Below, one piece after another: positions 1 to 8,711 of a stretch of DNA of 51,722 bases. Made by a program: the position numbers and the translations under genes. Within the stretch, counting starts at the first letter, position 1. Each line of letters starts with the position of its first letter. The stretch is from Massilia sp. MS-15 (GTDB lineage: Bacteria > Pseudomonadota > Gammaproteobacteria > Burkholderiales > Burkholderiaceae_D): NCBI RefSeq assembly GCF_020176695.1, contig NZ_JAIWIA010000031.1:1-51722 (forward strand), given 5' to 3'. The notes beneath the pieces are model-generated. The model searched no databases. It saw nothing but the letters and a program-made list of their open reading frames with translations, and was not told the origin of the DNA.

Positions 1-1
1 C

Positions 2-1177
2 GGCCTGGCGCTGGCCTCCGGCATGGCGCGTGTGCGCCACCACCAGGAGCCGCTGCGCGCCTTCCGCCCCAGCATGCCGGGCCTCGACCTGTTTCCCTTC
101 GAGGTCTGGCGCAAGCTGGAAGCGCGCCACTGGCGGCGCCGCGCGCTGCCGCTCGGTTACGGCGGCGCGGCCGGCCATGCGCCGCTGCGCGAACTGTTGT
201 GCGCCTACCTGAACGCGGCGCGCGGAGTGCGCTGCACGCCGGAACAGATCGTCATCACCAGCGGCTCGCAGCAGGCGCTGTACTTGCTGGCGCAGCTGCT
301 GCTGGCGCCGGGCGAGGGCGTGTGGCTGGAGTCGCCCGGCTACCAGGGCGCCGCCGCGCCCTTCGAGGTGGCCGGAGCGCGCGTATGCCCGGTGCCGGTC
401 GACGCCGAGGGCATGGACGTGGCCTACGCCGAGGCGCATTACCCGGACGCCGCCCTGGCCTTCGCCACGCCCTCGCACCAGTTGCCGCTGGGGGTGACCA
501 TGAGCCTGGCGCGCCGCCTGGCGCTGCTGCGCTGGGCCGAGGCGCGGCGCGCCTGGATCATCGAGGACGACTACGACAGCGAATACCGGTACACCGGACC
601 GCCGCTGGCCTCGCTGCAGGGCCTGGACCGCAGCGGCTGCGTGATCTATGTCGGCACCCTGTCCAAGGTGCTGTTCCCCGGCCTGCGCCTGGGCTACGTG
701 GTGGCGCCGCCGGCGCTGGCCGAAGCACTGGCCCAGGCCAAGGCGGTGGTCGACCGCCACAGCGCGATCGTGCCGCAGGCGGTGCTGGCCGACTTCATCC
801 AGCAGGGCCATTTTGCGCGCCACATCCGGCGCACCCGCGAGGCCTATGGCGCGCGCCGCGCCGCACTGCTGGAAGCGCTCGACGGCCGGCTGGGCGGCAT
901 GCTGCGCTGCGGTCCGTCCGACGCCGGGCTGGACGTGTGCGTGCACCTGGCCGGCGGCATGGACGAAGCGGCCGCCGTGGCGCGCGCCACCGCGGCCGGC
1001 ATCGACCTGCGTCCGCTCGCGTACTACGCGCACCCGGCGGCCGGCCCGGCATGCGCCACCGGGCCCGGGCTGCTGCTCGGCTTCTCGGCCTTTACCCCGG
1101 CGCAGATCGACGAAGGCGTAGCGCGCCTGGCGCAGGCGCTGCTATCGAGGGATGGAGGGCGCCAGGATTTATACTAG
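2..1177 (+). CDS. MocR/PdxR-type regulator, aminotransferase domain (5' truncated by window edge)
   Basis: The reading frame is open from base 2, so this is the 3' part of a longer gene; the GntR-type winged-helix DNA-binding domain expected at the N-terminus lies outside the window. What is present is a fold-type I aminotransferase-like domain: the ITSGSQQALYLLAQLLL segment, a WLESPGYQG segment, the IIEDDYDSEYRY motif, and GTLSKVLFPGLRLGYV with the lysine that would bind pyridoxal phosphate. In the MocR family this domain senses PLP or an amino compound and controls a neighbouring gene, which may lie to the left. The domain complement is clear; the ligand and target are not. The next gene, tag, starts 4 nt after the stop. 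Confidence 0.9.
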   Translation, partial: GLALASGMARVRHHQEPLRAFRPSMPGLDLFPFEVWRKLEARHWRRRALPLGYGGAAGHAPLRELLCAYLNAARGVRCTPEQIVITSGSQQALYLLAQLLLAPGEGVWLESPGYQGAAAPFEVAGARVCPVPVDAEGMDVAYAEAHYPDAALAFATPSHQLPLGVTMSLARRLALLRWAEARRAWIIEDDYDSEYRYTGPPLASLQGLDRSGCVIYVGTLSKVLFPGLRLGYVVAPPALAEALAQAKAVVDRHSAIVPQAVLADFIQQGHFARHIRRTREAYGARRAALLEALDGRLGGMLRCGPSDAGLDVCVHLAGGMDEAAAVARATAAGIDLRPLAYYAHPAAGPACATGPGLLLGFSAFTPAQIDEGVARLAQALLSRDGGRQDLY

Positions 1178-1181
1178 GCGG

Positions 1182-1748
1182 ATGAACCCACCTGTCCGCT
1201 GCTCCTGGGCCAATCCGGCCAACCCGCGCTATCTCGCCTATCACGACCACGAATGGGGCGTGCCCTGCCACGACGAGACCACGCTGTTCGAGATGCTCAA
1301 CCTGGAAGGCGCCCAGGCCGGCCTGTCGTGGGAGACCATCCTGAACAAGCGCGACAGCTACCGCGCCGCCTTCGATGGCTGGGATGCGGAAAAGATCGCG
1401 CGCTACGACGCGGACAAGGTCGCGCAGCTGCTGGCCAATCCGGGCATCGTGCGCAACCGCCTGAAGGTGGCGGCCGCGATCGGCAACGCCCGGGCCTACC
1501 TCGCCATGCGCGCGCAGGGTCTGACGCTGGATGCCTACCTGTGGGGCTGGGTCGACGGCAAGCCGCTGGTAAACAGCTGGGCGGACGGCGCGCGCCCGGC
1601 CCGCACCGAACTGTCCGACCGCATCTCGAAAGACCTGGGCAAGCGCGGTTTCAAGTTCGTCGGCTCGACCATCGTGTACGCCTACCTGCAGGGCATCGGC
1701 GTGGTGGACGACCACGACCGCGCGTGCTTCCGCCACGCCGGGGCTTGA
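1182..1748 (+). CDS. tag: DNA-3-methyladenine glycosylase I
   Basis: Base-excision repair enzyme that removes 3-methyladenine from alkylated DNA. The 188-residue product has the family's size and signatures: YHDHEWGVP, LFEMLNLEGAQAGLSW (Glu42 matches the catalytic-site Glu of E. coli Tag) and KRGFKFVGSTIVYAYLQ. The four zinc ligands known from E. coli Tag are matched by Cys7, His21, His178 and Cys182. An earlier in-frame ATG at 1152 exists, but it lies inside the upstream gene; the 1182 start puts Cys7 in the family position. Only 2 nt separate it from the mnmC-like gene, so the two are probably co-transcribed. Confidence 0.95.
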   Translation: MNPPVRCSWANPANPRYLAYHDHEWGVPCHDETTLFEMLNLEGAQAGLSWETILNKRDSYRAAFDGWDAEKIARYDADKVAQLLANPGIVRNRLKVAAAIGNARAYLAMRAQGLTLDAYLWGWVDGKPLVNSWADGARPARTELSDRISKDLGKRGFKFVGSTIVYAYLQGIGVVDDHDRACFRHAGA

Positions 1749-1750
1749 CG

Positions 1751-3430
1751 ATGGACCTGCGTGCGCACTGGCGCGGCCGCGAGCGCTATACGGTGTTCGA
1801 CGCGGCCTACGGCGACGGCGCCCGTGTGCGCGCGCTGCAGGAGGCATGGCGCGCCGATCCGGCGCGGCCGGCGCGGCTGCACATCGTGGCCTGCGTGCCG
1901 GTTCGGGCGGACCTGCTGCCGGGCTTTCACCGCATCCCGCAGGACGATCCGCGCCTGAGCCTGACGCTGCTGGCGGCGCCGCTCGATACCGCCCTGGCGC
2001 AACTGGGCGCGCAGCCGGATGCGTTCCTGCTGGAGGCGCCGGCCGGTACCGGCTTCGCGCGGCCGCTGGCGCGCATCGCCGCCCGCGAAGCGCGCCTGTT
2101 CGCGACGCGCCTTGATGACGAACAGCGCGCCGCGCTGGCGGCCCAGGGCTTCGTGTTCGACGGCAGCGGCGCGCAGGCCGTGTTCATGAGCCGCAAGCCG
2201 CGCCTGCCGCTGGCGCCGCTGGCGGAGCGGCGCGCCATCGTGCTGGGCGCCGGCCTGGCCGGCGCGGCCGCCTGCGCCAGCCTGTGCGCGCGTGGCTGGC
2301 AAGTCACGCTGGTCGAGCGCCATCCGGCCCCGGCGATGGAAGCTTCCGGCAACCTGGCCGGCATCTTCATGCCGCTGCTTTCGCGCGACGACAATCTACC
2401 GACCCGCCTGACGCGCGCCGCCTACCTGTATGCGCTGCGCGCGTGGGCGCAGCTGGGCGGCATCGGCGCCGCCATCGAGGGCCAGGCCTGCGGCGTGCTG
2501 CAGCTGGCGCGCGACCCGCAGCACGCGGCCGTCTCGCGCGCCATCGCGGCCACCGGGCAGTATCCGCCCGGCTTCGCGCGCTGGCTGGAAGCGCCGCAGG
2601 CCGAGGGCCTGCTCGGCGTACCGGCGCCTGATGGCGGCTGGCTGTTCCCGCAGGGCGGCTGGGCCCGTCCCGGCAGCGTATGCGCGGCGATGCTGGCCGC
2701 CTGCGGCGATCGCCTCGAACGCCGCTTCGGCGCCGGCAGCGTCGTCCTGCAACGCGCAGGCGACGCCTGGCTGGCATGCGGCGCGGACGGCGCCGTACTG
2801 GCCGAGGCGCCGACCGTGGTGCTGGCCAACGGCGCCGGCGCGCGCAGCCTGGCGCAATCGCGCGCACTGCCGCTGGCCGCGCTGCGCGGACAGGTTACCC
2901 ACCTGGCTTCGGACAGCGTGCCGGCCCTGCCGCTGGTGCTGTGCCGCGAAGCCTACCTCGCCCCGGCAGCGAACGGCATTGTCTGCGCCGGCGCCACCTA
3001 TGACCTCGATGCCGACCCGCAGCTGCGCGCGTCGAGCCAGGCCGAGAACATCGAGCGCCTGCGCGGCCTGCTGTCCGACCCGCGGGCCGGCGCCGATGCG
3101 CCGCTGGCGGGACGCGTCGGCTTTCGCTGCGTGGCCCCGGACCGTCTGCCGCTGGTGGGCCGCCTGCCGGACTTCGAGGCCGCCGGCGGCACCGAGCGCC
3201 TGCGCGACGTGCCGCGCCATCCCGGCCTGCACGCCTTGCTCGGCTATGCTTCGCGCGGCCTGATCTGGGCGCCGCTGGCGGCCGAACTGCTGGCGGCCCA
3301 GCTCGAAGGCGAACCGCTGCCGCTGGAAACGGCGCTGGCCGATGCGCTCGATCCGGCGCGCTTCGTGCTACGCGCACGACGCGGCCAGCGCGGGCAGGAG
3401 ACGGGTCCGGTCCATGATAAGTTGCTTTGA
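1751..3430 (+). CDS. mnmC: MnmC-type FAD-dependent tRNA modification oxidoreductase with reduced methyltransferase part
   Basis: The C-terminal two thirds match the MnmC oxidoreductase half, which removes the carboxymethyl group from cmnm5(s2)U34 of tRNA: a Rossmann dinucleotide motif VLGAGLAGAAACASL (near residue 165), EASGNLAGIFMPLLS, RCVAPDRLPLVGRLPD and a C-terminal LGYASRGLIWAPLAAELLA block. The first ~160 residues align by eye with the MnmC methyltransferase half (WRGRERYTVF..., ARLHIVACVP), but the SAM motif usually reading ETGFG.G is DAAYGDG, and the usual D-G-F-A-P motif is EAPAGTG. About 50 N-terminal residues typical of the family have no room, because tag ends 2 nt upstream. The oxidoreductase is probably active and the methyltransferase probably not (inference). 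559 residues; ATG at 1751. Confidence 0.85.
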   Translation: MDLRAHWRGRERYTVFDAAYGDGARVRALQEAWRADPARPARLHIVACVPVRADLLPGFHRIPQDDPRLSLTLLAAPLDTALAQLGAQPDAFLLEAPAGTGFARPLARIAAREARLFATRLDDEQRAALAAQGFVFDGSGAQAVFMSRKPRLPLAPLAERRAIVLGAGLAGAAACASLCARGWQVTLVERHPAPAMEASGNLAGIFMPLLSRDDNLPTRLTRAAYLYALRAWAQLGGIGAAIEGQACGVLQLARDPQHAAVSRAIAATGQYPPGFARWLEAPQAEGLLGVPAPDGGWLFPQGGWARPGSVCAAMLAACGDRLERRFGAGSVVLQRAGDAWLACGADGAVLAEAPTVVLANGAGARSLAQSRALPLAALRGQVTHLASDSVPALPLVLCREAYLAPAANGIVCAGATYDLDADPQLRASSQAENIERLRGLLSDPRAGADAPLAGRVGFRCVAPDRLPLVGRLPDFEAAGGTERLRDVPRHPGLHALLGYASRGLIWAPLAAELLAAQLEGEPLPLETALADALDPARFVLRARRGQRGQETGPVHDKLL

Positions 3431-3519
3431 AACAATTATTACCTGGCGTCATGAATTGCCGCCCAGAGGTCGTTATAATTGATTCAGAGTAACTAATTGG
3501 CCGCTGGCTGGCTACGCCG

Positions 3520-4218
3520 ATGGAAGATCCGCACTCGCCCCTGTCCATGTTCCTCGCGTCGACGGCGCACGACATGAAGAATTCGATCAGCGTCCTGTCC
3601 GGGACGCTCGAGCGCCTGCTCGACGAGAAGCCGTCCGCGGCAGGCGACGCCTATCCGCAGATGGCGCAGATGCTGTACCAGACGCGGCGCCTGAATGACA
3701 AGCTGATGCAGCTGCTCGCCCTGTACAAGCAGGTCGGCACGGCCGCCTATCCTTTCGACCTGCAGCCGGTGGAGGTCGGGCAGCTGGGCGAGCAGGTGCT
3801 GGCCCTGGGGCGCGTGCTGCTGGCCTCGCGCGGCATCCGGATCGCGCTCGACATCGAGCCCGAGCTGGTCTGGCACCTCGACGAAGACCTGGTGATCGGG
3901 GTGCTCTCGCATGCCGTCAACAATGCCGTGCACTACACGCGCGACCGCATCCTGCTGGCGGCGTGCGTGCGCGACGGCTGGCTCGAGCTGCGGGTCGAGG
4001 ACAACGGCGCCGGCTACCCGGGCGCGCTGCTGGCCGCGCACGACGCGGGGATGGACGGCCTGGGCGGCCTCGATTTTTCCACCAACAGCGCCGGCCTGGG
4101 CCTGCATTTCTCGCGCGAGGTAGCGCGCATGCACCGCCACCGCGGGCGCAGCGGCGCGGTGCGCCTGGAGAACGGCGGCCGCCTCGGCGGCGGCTGCTTC
4201 ATCCTGGCGCTGCCATGA
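3520..4218 (+). CDS. Minimal sensor histidine kinase (HisKA-HATPase, no sensor domain)
   Basis: A 232-residue cytoplasmic kinase made of little more than the catalytic core. The H-box is STAHDMKNSISVL with His17 as the likely phosphorylated residue; the N-box is AVNNAVHYT, the G1 box VEDNGAGYP and the G2 box GLGLHFSREVARM. There is no transmembrane, PAS or GAF segment, so its input must come from another protein or from the TPR-bearing partner. Its stop codon overlaps the start of the REC-TPR gene (ATGA), so the two are translationally coupled and are almost certainly a cognate pair. A TATAAT hexamer lies at 3474-3479, but no -35 at normal spacing is evident. Confidence 0.9.
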   Translation: MEDPHSPLSMFLASTAHDMKNSISVLSGTLERLLDEKPSAAGDAYPQMAQMLYQTRRLNDKLMQLLALYKQVGTAAYPFDLQPVEVGQLGEQVLALGRVLLASRGIRIALDIEPELVWHLDEDLVIGVLSHAVNNAVHYTRDRILLAACVRDGWLELRVEDNGAGYPGALLAAHDAGMDGLGGLDFSTNSAGLGLHFSREVARMHRHRGRSGAVRLENGGRLGGGCFILALP

Positions 4219-5909
4219 GCGCGACGGCGCCCGGCGCGGACGGCGCCAGCCAGGACGGGGTCGACTGGGCATCCCGGACCTACCTGGTGGTCGACGATTT
4301 CATCGGCGTGCGCCAGCTGCTGCGCGAAGCCCTGCGCAGCCTGGGCGCGCGCCACATCGACCAGGCGGCCAGTGGCGGCGAAGCCATGGGCCTGCTGGTG
4401 CGCACCCGCTACGACGTCGTCCTGTGCGACTTCATCCTGGGTGAAGGCAAGAACGGCCAGCAGGTGCTGGAAGAGGCGCGCATGCGCAACCTGCTGCTGC
4501 CCTCGAGCGTGTTCCTGATGGTGTCGGCCGAAAAGAGCGTGGAATCGGTGATGGGCGCGGCCGAGCACCAGCCTGACGCCTACCTGGTCAAGCCGATCAC
4601 CGAAGGCGTGCTGCTCACCCGCCTGAACCGGGTATGGCATAAAAAGCAGGTGTTCAGCCCGATCGACCGCGCCTATGCCGAAAAGGACTACCTGCGCGCG
4701 GCGCGCCTGTGCGACGAGGGGGCGGCGGCCAACAAGGTGCACGAGATCGATCTGCTGCGCATGAAGGCGCGCCTGATGGAGCGCAGCGGCGAGCCGGCAC
4801 GCGCGAGGGAGACCTACGAGCGGGTGCTGGCGCAGCGCGAATACCAGTGGGCGCGCGCGGGCCTGGCCCGGATCCGCCTGGCCGATGGCGACTTCGAGGG
4901 CGCGCGCCAGATGCTGCAGTCGGTGATCGCCGAGAACCGCTACTACATCGACGCCTACGACCAGCTGGCCCTGGCCCTGCAGAACATGGGCCGCCACGAG
5001 GAGGCCTTCCAGGTGCTGGAGCGCGCCGCCAAGCTGTCGCCGAACTCGGTGCCGCGCCAGCGCAGCCTGGGCCAGGCCTGCCTCAGGCTGGGCAACGTCG
5101 CCATGGCCGAACGGGCCTTCCGCAAGTGCATCGCGATCGGCGAGTATTCGATCCGCAAGACGCCCGACGCCTACCTCGGCCTGGCGCGCGTGTGCGGCTT
5201 GAAGAACGACCCGAAGGAAGCGCTGCTGCTGCTGCAGGCGGCCCAGCGCGAGTTCGGCGCCGAGCATCCCGACATCGGCCTGCGCGCCAAGATCACCGAA
5301 GGCCTGGTCTACCACGAGAGCGGCGACTACCGCCGCGCGCGCAAGGCCGGCGACGAGCTGGAAGCGCTGTTGCAGGCGACTCCGGAGCGGCCCGACGTGC
5401 CGACCTGCATCCAGATGGCGACCCTGCTGTTCGCGGTGGGTGTCAAGGAAGCGCCGGTGGACCTGCTGTGCTACGTGATTCGGAATAACCACGACAACAC
5501 GCTGCTGCTGGACGAGGTGCAGGCGGTGTTCGACAAGGCGCGCATGGGAGAAGAGGGGATGGCGCTGATCCGCGGCGCGCGCAAGGAAGCGGTCGACCTG
5601 ATGAACCAGGGCGTGCTGCTGTGGAAGACCGGCAAGCTGGGCGAAGCGACCGAGTGGATGCGCCATGCGCGCGCGGCGCTGCCGAACAATGTGCGCATCC
5701 TGTTCAACTCGGCGCAGATCCTGGTCTCGGTCATGCAGCAGCGCGGCTACGAGGCGCAGCTCTACGACGAGGCCCAGCAGGTACTGGCGCGGGTCGACCG
5801 GCTGCAGCCGGGGCAGCAGCGCTTCGCGCGCCTGATGGAACAGCTGATGCAGCTGGTGCCGAAGGACGACGCTGCCGTGGAGGCCAGCGCTGCCGCTACG
5901 GCCGGCTGA
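4215..5909 (+). CDS. Response regulator with tetratricopeptide output region (REC-TPR)
   Basis: 564 residues. A receiver domain occupies about residues 20-140: acidic pair Asp27-Asp28, phosphoacceptor Asp72 in VVLCDFIL, and the conserved Lys in AYLVKPIT. The rest is helical and carries TPR-like repeats (EPARARETYERVLAQ, DFEGARQMLQSVIAEN, RHEEAFQVLERAAKLSPNS, NVAMAERAFRKCIAIG). There is no DNA-binding, GGDEF, EAL or HD domain, so the output is probably protein-protein interaction. The ATG at 4215 overlaps the kinase stop; the frame stays open further upstream, but that part lies inside the kinase gene. The gene converges on phaM with 15 nt between the stops. What the pair senses or controls cannot be read from sequence. 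Confidence 0.9.
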   Translation: MSATAPGADGASQDGVDWASRTYLVVDDFIGVRQLLREALRSLGARHIDQAASGGEAMGLLVRTRYDVVLCDFILGEGKNGQQVLEEARMRNLLLPSSVFLMVSAEKSVESVMGAAEHQPDAYLVKPITEGVLLTRLNRVWHKKQVFSPIDRAYAEKDYLRAARLCDEGAAANKVHEIDLLRMKARLMERSGEPARARETYERVLAQREYQWARAGLARIRLADGDFEGARQMLQSVIAENRYYIDAYDQLALALQNMGRHEEAFQVLERAAKLSPNSVPRQRSLGQACLRLGNVAMAERAFRKCIAIGEYSIRKTPDAYLGLARVCGLKNDPKEALLLLQAAQREFGAEHPDIGLRAKITEGLVYHESGDYRRARKAGDELEALLQATPERPDVPTCIQMATLLFAVGVKEAPVDLLCYVIRNNHDNTLLLDEVQAVFDKARMGEEGMALIRGARKEAVDLMNQGVLLWKTGKLGEATEWMRHARAALPNNVRILFNSAQILVSVMQQRGYEAQLYDEAQQVLARVDRLQPGQQRFARLMEQLMQLVPKDDAAVEASAAATAG

Positions 5910-5924
5910 CGCGCGGCGGCTCCC

Positions 5925-6677
5925 TCAGCCCTTGTCGGCCTTGCCGCGCGGATTGCGTCCCACCCGCCTGGATCCGACCGCGTCCACCGGCGCCGCTGGC
6001 GGCGCGCCTCCCGAGACATCCAGCGGCGAGCCTCCGGCGGGGCTGGCGCCGCCCGGCTGCGCTGCGCCGCCGCCCGGTACGGCAGCGGGCGTGTCCGCCG
6101 CGGCCGTTGACGCAGGCATGGCACCGGCGACAGCCTGGCGGAACTGGTCTTGCAGCAGGTTCCACCAAGCCACTGCAGCCGGCATCGCCGCACTGGCGCT
6201 GGCCGGGCCGGCCGGATCCTGACTGGCGGGTGCGTCGGTGGCAGCGGAGGCGGGGGTGGCAGGGCGCTCGGCGTGCTGCGGCGCCGGGGCCTGCGGCGCG
6301 GCACTGTCTGGTACAGGCGCAGGCGTCGCTTTACCCGGCTGCGCGAAGAACTGCGCGAACGGCGCCGCCATGGCGGGATCGCTGCCGGCCCGCTGCATCG
6401 CCTGCGCCATGCTGTCGCTCATCGCCTTGAGGGTGGCCAGGGTGCCGCGCTGGACCTCGAGCGCCTGGATCGTCCCGCGCAGCATGCCGAGATTCAGGTT
6501 GAGCCAGGATTCGACGGCCTTGAGGTCGGCGATCTTCTTGTCCAGCTCGTCGACAGACAGGGTGGGACTGTGCATGCCCGGCATCCCGGTGCCCGGGATG
6601 TTCATGCTGCCCCAGAGCTTCTTCACGAATTCGAGCGTATCGGTCATGCCGGCGGACTGCGGGGAAGGCGTGGACAT
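5925..6677 (-). CDS. phaM: Polyhydroxyalkanoate granule regulatory protein PhaM
   Basis: PhaM binds PHA granules, activates PHA synthase and tethers granules to the nucleoid in Cupriavidus. The conserved N-terminal part is recognisable: LEFVKKLWGSMNIPG, TLSVDELDKKIADLKAVE and NLNLGMLRGTIQALEVQR, a helical region. It is followed by a long Ala/Pro-rich linker and a basic C-terminus (SRRVGRNPRGKADKG) that fits the DNA-contacting tail of PhaM. The start at 6677 is chosen over an upstream in-frame ATG because GGAG sits 8 nt before it and it begins a normal-length 250-residue protein. No phaC or phaA lies nearby, so it is a detached member of the PHA system. It implies the host stores PHA. Confidence 0.9.
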   Translation of the reverse strand: MSTPSPQSAGMTDTLEFVKKLWGSMNIPGTGMPGMHSPTLSVDELDKKIADLKAVESWLNLNLGMLRGTIQALEVQRGTLATLKAMSDSMAQAMQRAGSDPAMAAPFAQFFAQPGKATPAPVPDSAAPQAPAPQHAERPATPASAATDAPASQDPAGPASASAAMPAAVAWWNLLQDQFRQAVAGAMPASTAAADTPAAVPGGGAAQPGGASPAGGSPLDVSGGAPPAAPVDAVGSRRVGRNPRGKADKG

Positions 6678-6802
6678 CGGTGTTCTCCGTTGGTGGACGC
6701 CTAAGCGTAGCAGATAACTAACATGCCACAAAGCGCCTGCGCCAGCGCAGGGCAGGTAGCCCGGTCGCTGCAGGGGCGCGGCGCTCAGGCTACACTAGGG
6801 GC

Positions 6803-7912
6803 ATGAGTCCCGCTTTCCTCCCCCAGCGGCGCCGCGCACTGGTGCTGGGCACGCTGATCGTGCTGCTGCACTGGCTGGTGTTGAGCCTGCTCACCGCGGG
6901 CACGCGCGGCATCGCACTGCCGGGGCGCGAGGGAGAACCGCTGCTGAGCGTGGCGCAGCTGCTGTCCACGCCGCCGTCGCCCGTGCCGGAACCGGTGCCG
7001 CCGCCCGCGCCGCCCATGGTGCAGCCGCCGCTGCCCACGCTGCCGGCACTGCCGCAGATCGCGGTGGTCGAGGACGCGGTGGGCGAGCCCCTGCCGCCGG
7101 GGCCGCCCGCGCAACCGGTCGCGCCGCCCGACGCGCCTGTGCCCCCTGCGCCCGCCAGTGCGCCGCCCGCCACCGCGGCGGCGGCTGCGCCGGAATCCGA
7201 ACCCGGTCCGCCCCCGATCGTGCACACCATCCGCCGCTACACGGTGGACGTGCCGCCGCCTGCCGAGCTCACCTACGACGTCGCCCGCGTCGATGCCGAC
7301 GGCACCACCTGGAGCGGCCAGGCCCTGCTGTCCTTCCAGCGCGATGCCCAGTCCTACCGGATGCGCTTCGAGGCCGGCATCAAGATCGTGTTCGCGCGCG
7401 TCAACCTGGTGGCGCTCACCAGCGAAGGCCACCTCGGCAACACCGGCCTGGCGCCGGTGAAGATGACGGAAAAGCGGCGCGGTCGCGCCCTGACCGCCAC
7501 CCATTTCGACTGGCCCGGCAACAAGGTCAGCTTCTCCGCCTCGGAGAACCAGTATGCGCTGCTGCCGGGGGCGCAGGACAAGGCGACGGTGCCGCTGCAG
7601 CTGGCAGCGATCGCGCGTGGCGACCGCGCCCAGCTGTCCGGCGACATCGACATGTTCGTCGGCGAAGATCGCTGGGGCAGCGTGTACACTTTCAACGTGG
7701 TGGGCCCGGAAGAGATCGACACCCCCATGGGCCGCCTGCAGACCGTGCGCGTGGCGCGCCCGCCCAAGCAGGGCTCGTACAAGTCGCGGCTCGACATCTG
7801 GCTGGCGCCCGCGCATGGCTGGCTGCCGGTGCAGATCCGCAGCAGCGAAGCCAACGGCGCCGTCACCACCCAAACGGCGAAGCACATCGCCATGACCCAA
7901 CCAGGACTGTGA
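6803..7912 (+). CDS. DUF3108 protein with membrane anchor and proline-rich linker
   Basis: 369 residues. A single hydrophobic segment at about 10-31 is followed by a proline-rich stretch (about 55-140, many PPxP units) like the periplasm-spanning linker of TonB-type proteins. The C-terminal half is a DUF3108 domain (ELTYDVARVDADG, DIWLAPAHGWLPVQIR), probably a beta-rich periplasmic domain of unknown function. Only 3 nt separate it from a second DUF3108 gene, so this is an operon of two paralogues with different anchoring: this one tethered, the next one exported. The fold may bind a lipid or envelope component, but nothing here proves it. A TACACT hexamer at 6789-6794 may be the -10, but it is only about 10 nt before the start. 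Confidence 0.85.
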   Translation: MSPAFLPQRRRALVLGTLIVLLHWLVLSLLTAGTRGIALPGREGEPLLSVAQLLSTPPSPVPEPVPPPAPPMVQPPLPTLPALPQIAVVEDAVGEPLPPGPPAQPVAPPDAPVPPAPASAPPATAAAAAPESEPGPPPIVHTIRRYTVDVPPPAELTYDVARVDADGTTWSGQALLSFQRDAQSYRMRFEAGIKIVFARVNLVALTSEGHLGNTGLAPVKMTEKRRGRALTATHFDWPGNKVSFSASENQYALLPGAQDKATVPLQLAAIARGDRAQLSGDIDMFVGEDRWGSVYTFNVVGPEEIDTPMGRLQTVRVARPPKQGSYKSRLDIWLAPAHGWLPVQIRSSEANGAVTTQTAKHIAMTQPGL

Positions 7913-7915
7913 TCC

Positions 7916-8695
7916 ATGCAAGCCATCGACTTATCCAGGGCCGCTGTCGGCCTGCTGCTGTCCCTGCCGCTGTTCCTGCCGCCTTCGCTGCTGGCCGCGC
8001 CGCCGGCGGCGGCGCAGGAGGCGCCGGCCGCCGTCAAGCGTCCCTTCCAGCTGCCGCCCTCGGCCGACCTGCGCTATGAACTGAGCGCCCGCCAGCGCGG
8101 CTTCGGACTGAAGGGCGAAGCCGTCATCGTATGGCGCGCGGGAGAGAGGGAATACAGCGTCAGCGCCACGTCGAAGCTGCCGCTGCTGGGCACCATTACC
8201 GAAGACCGCAGCAGCGGCGCGGTCGATGCCCATGGCCTGGCGCCGGCCGAGTTCCACGAGAAGCGCATGCGCAAGGACCCGACCACCACCACCTTCGACC
8301 GCGAGGCCAGGCTGCTGCGCTTCAGCGAAAGCCGGGAGACCTATCCGCTCAAGGGCGGGGAGCAGGACCGGGTCTCGGTCACCTGGCAACTGGCCGCCGT
8401 CGCGCGCGGCGCCGGCGCCGCATTCCGGACCGGCTCGGAATGGCCGTTCTTCGTTGCCGGCCGGCGCGATGCCGAGACCTGGGTGTTCAAGGTCGTCAGG
8501 CGCGAAAAAATCCACACCGGCCTGGGCGAGGTCGAGACCGTGCTGCTGGCGCGCCAGCCGCTGCCGGACAAGCAGGACCAGTCGCTCGAGATCTGGCTGG
8601 CGCCGCGGCACGACTGGTATCCGGTGCGGCTGCGCTATGCCGATGGCGACAAGGAACAGGTTGAACAGACCCTGGCGACTGTTTCAAAAAAGTAA
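7916..8695 (+). CDS. DUF3108 protein, exported
   Basis: 259 residues. A hydrophobic signal sequence (LLLSLPLFLPPSLLAAPPAA) is followed by a DUF3108 domain. It shares with its upstream paralogue the LRYELSARQRGFGLKGEA / ELTYDVARVDADGTTWSGQA start, the VTWQLAAVARG / VPLQLAAIARG segment and the closing IWLAPRHDWYPVRLRY / IWLAPAHGWLPVQIRS segment. It lacks the proline-rich linker. Periplasmic location is inferred. Function unknown; the pair probably arose by tandem duplication. Confidence 0.85.
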   Translation: MQAIDLSRAAVGLLLSLPLFLPPSLLAAPPAAAQEAPAAVKRPFQLPPSADLRYELSARQRGFGLKGEAVIVWRAGEREYSVSATSKLPLLGTITEDRSSGAVDAHGLAPAEFHEKRMRKDPTTTTFDREARLLRFSESRETYPLKGGEQDRVSVTWQLAAVARGAGAAFRTGSEWPFFVAGRRDAETWVFKVVRREKIHTGLGEVETVLLARQPLPDKQDQSLEIWLAPRHDWYPVRLRYADGDKEQVEQTLATVSKK

Positions 8696-8711
8696 ACAAT
8701 CCGCCCATTCC

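Noticed and set aside
3456..3479. TTGCCG...TATAAT promoter before the minimal kinase
   Set aside because: Spacer is only 12 bp; the TATAAT may still be used with another -35 element.
4014..5666. 550-residue frame antisense to the REC-TPR gene
   Set aside because: Shadow frame; no domain or ribosome site, and the sense gene is clear.
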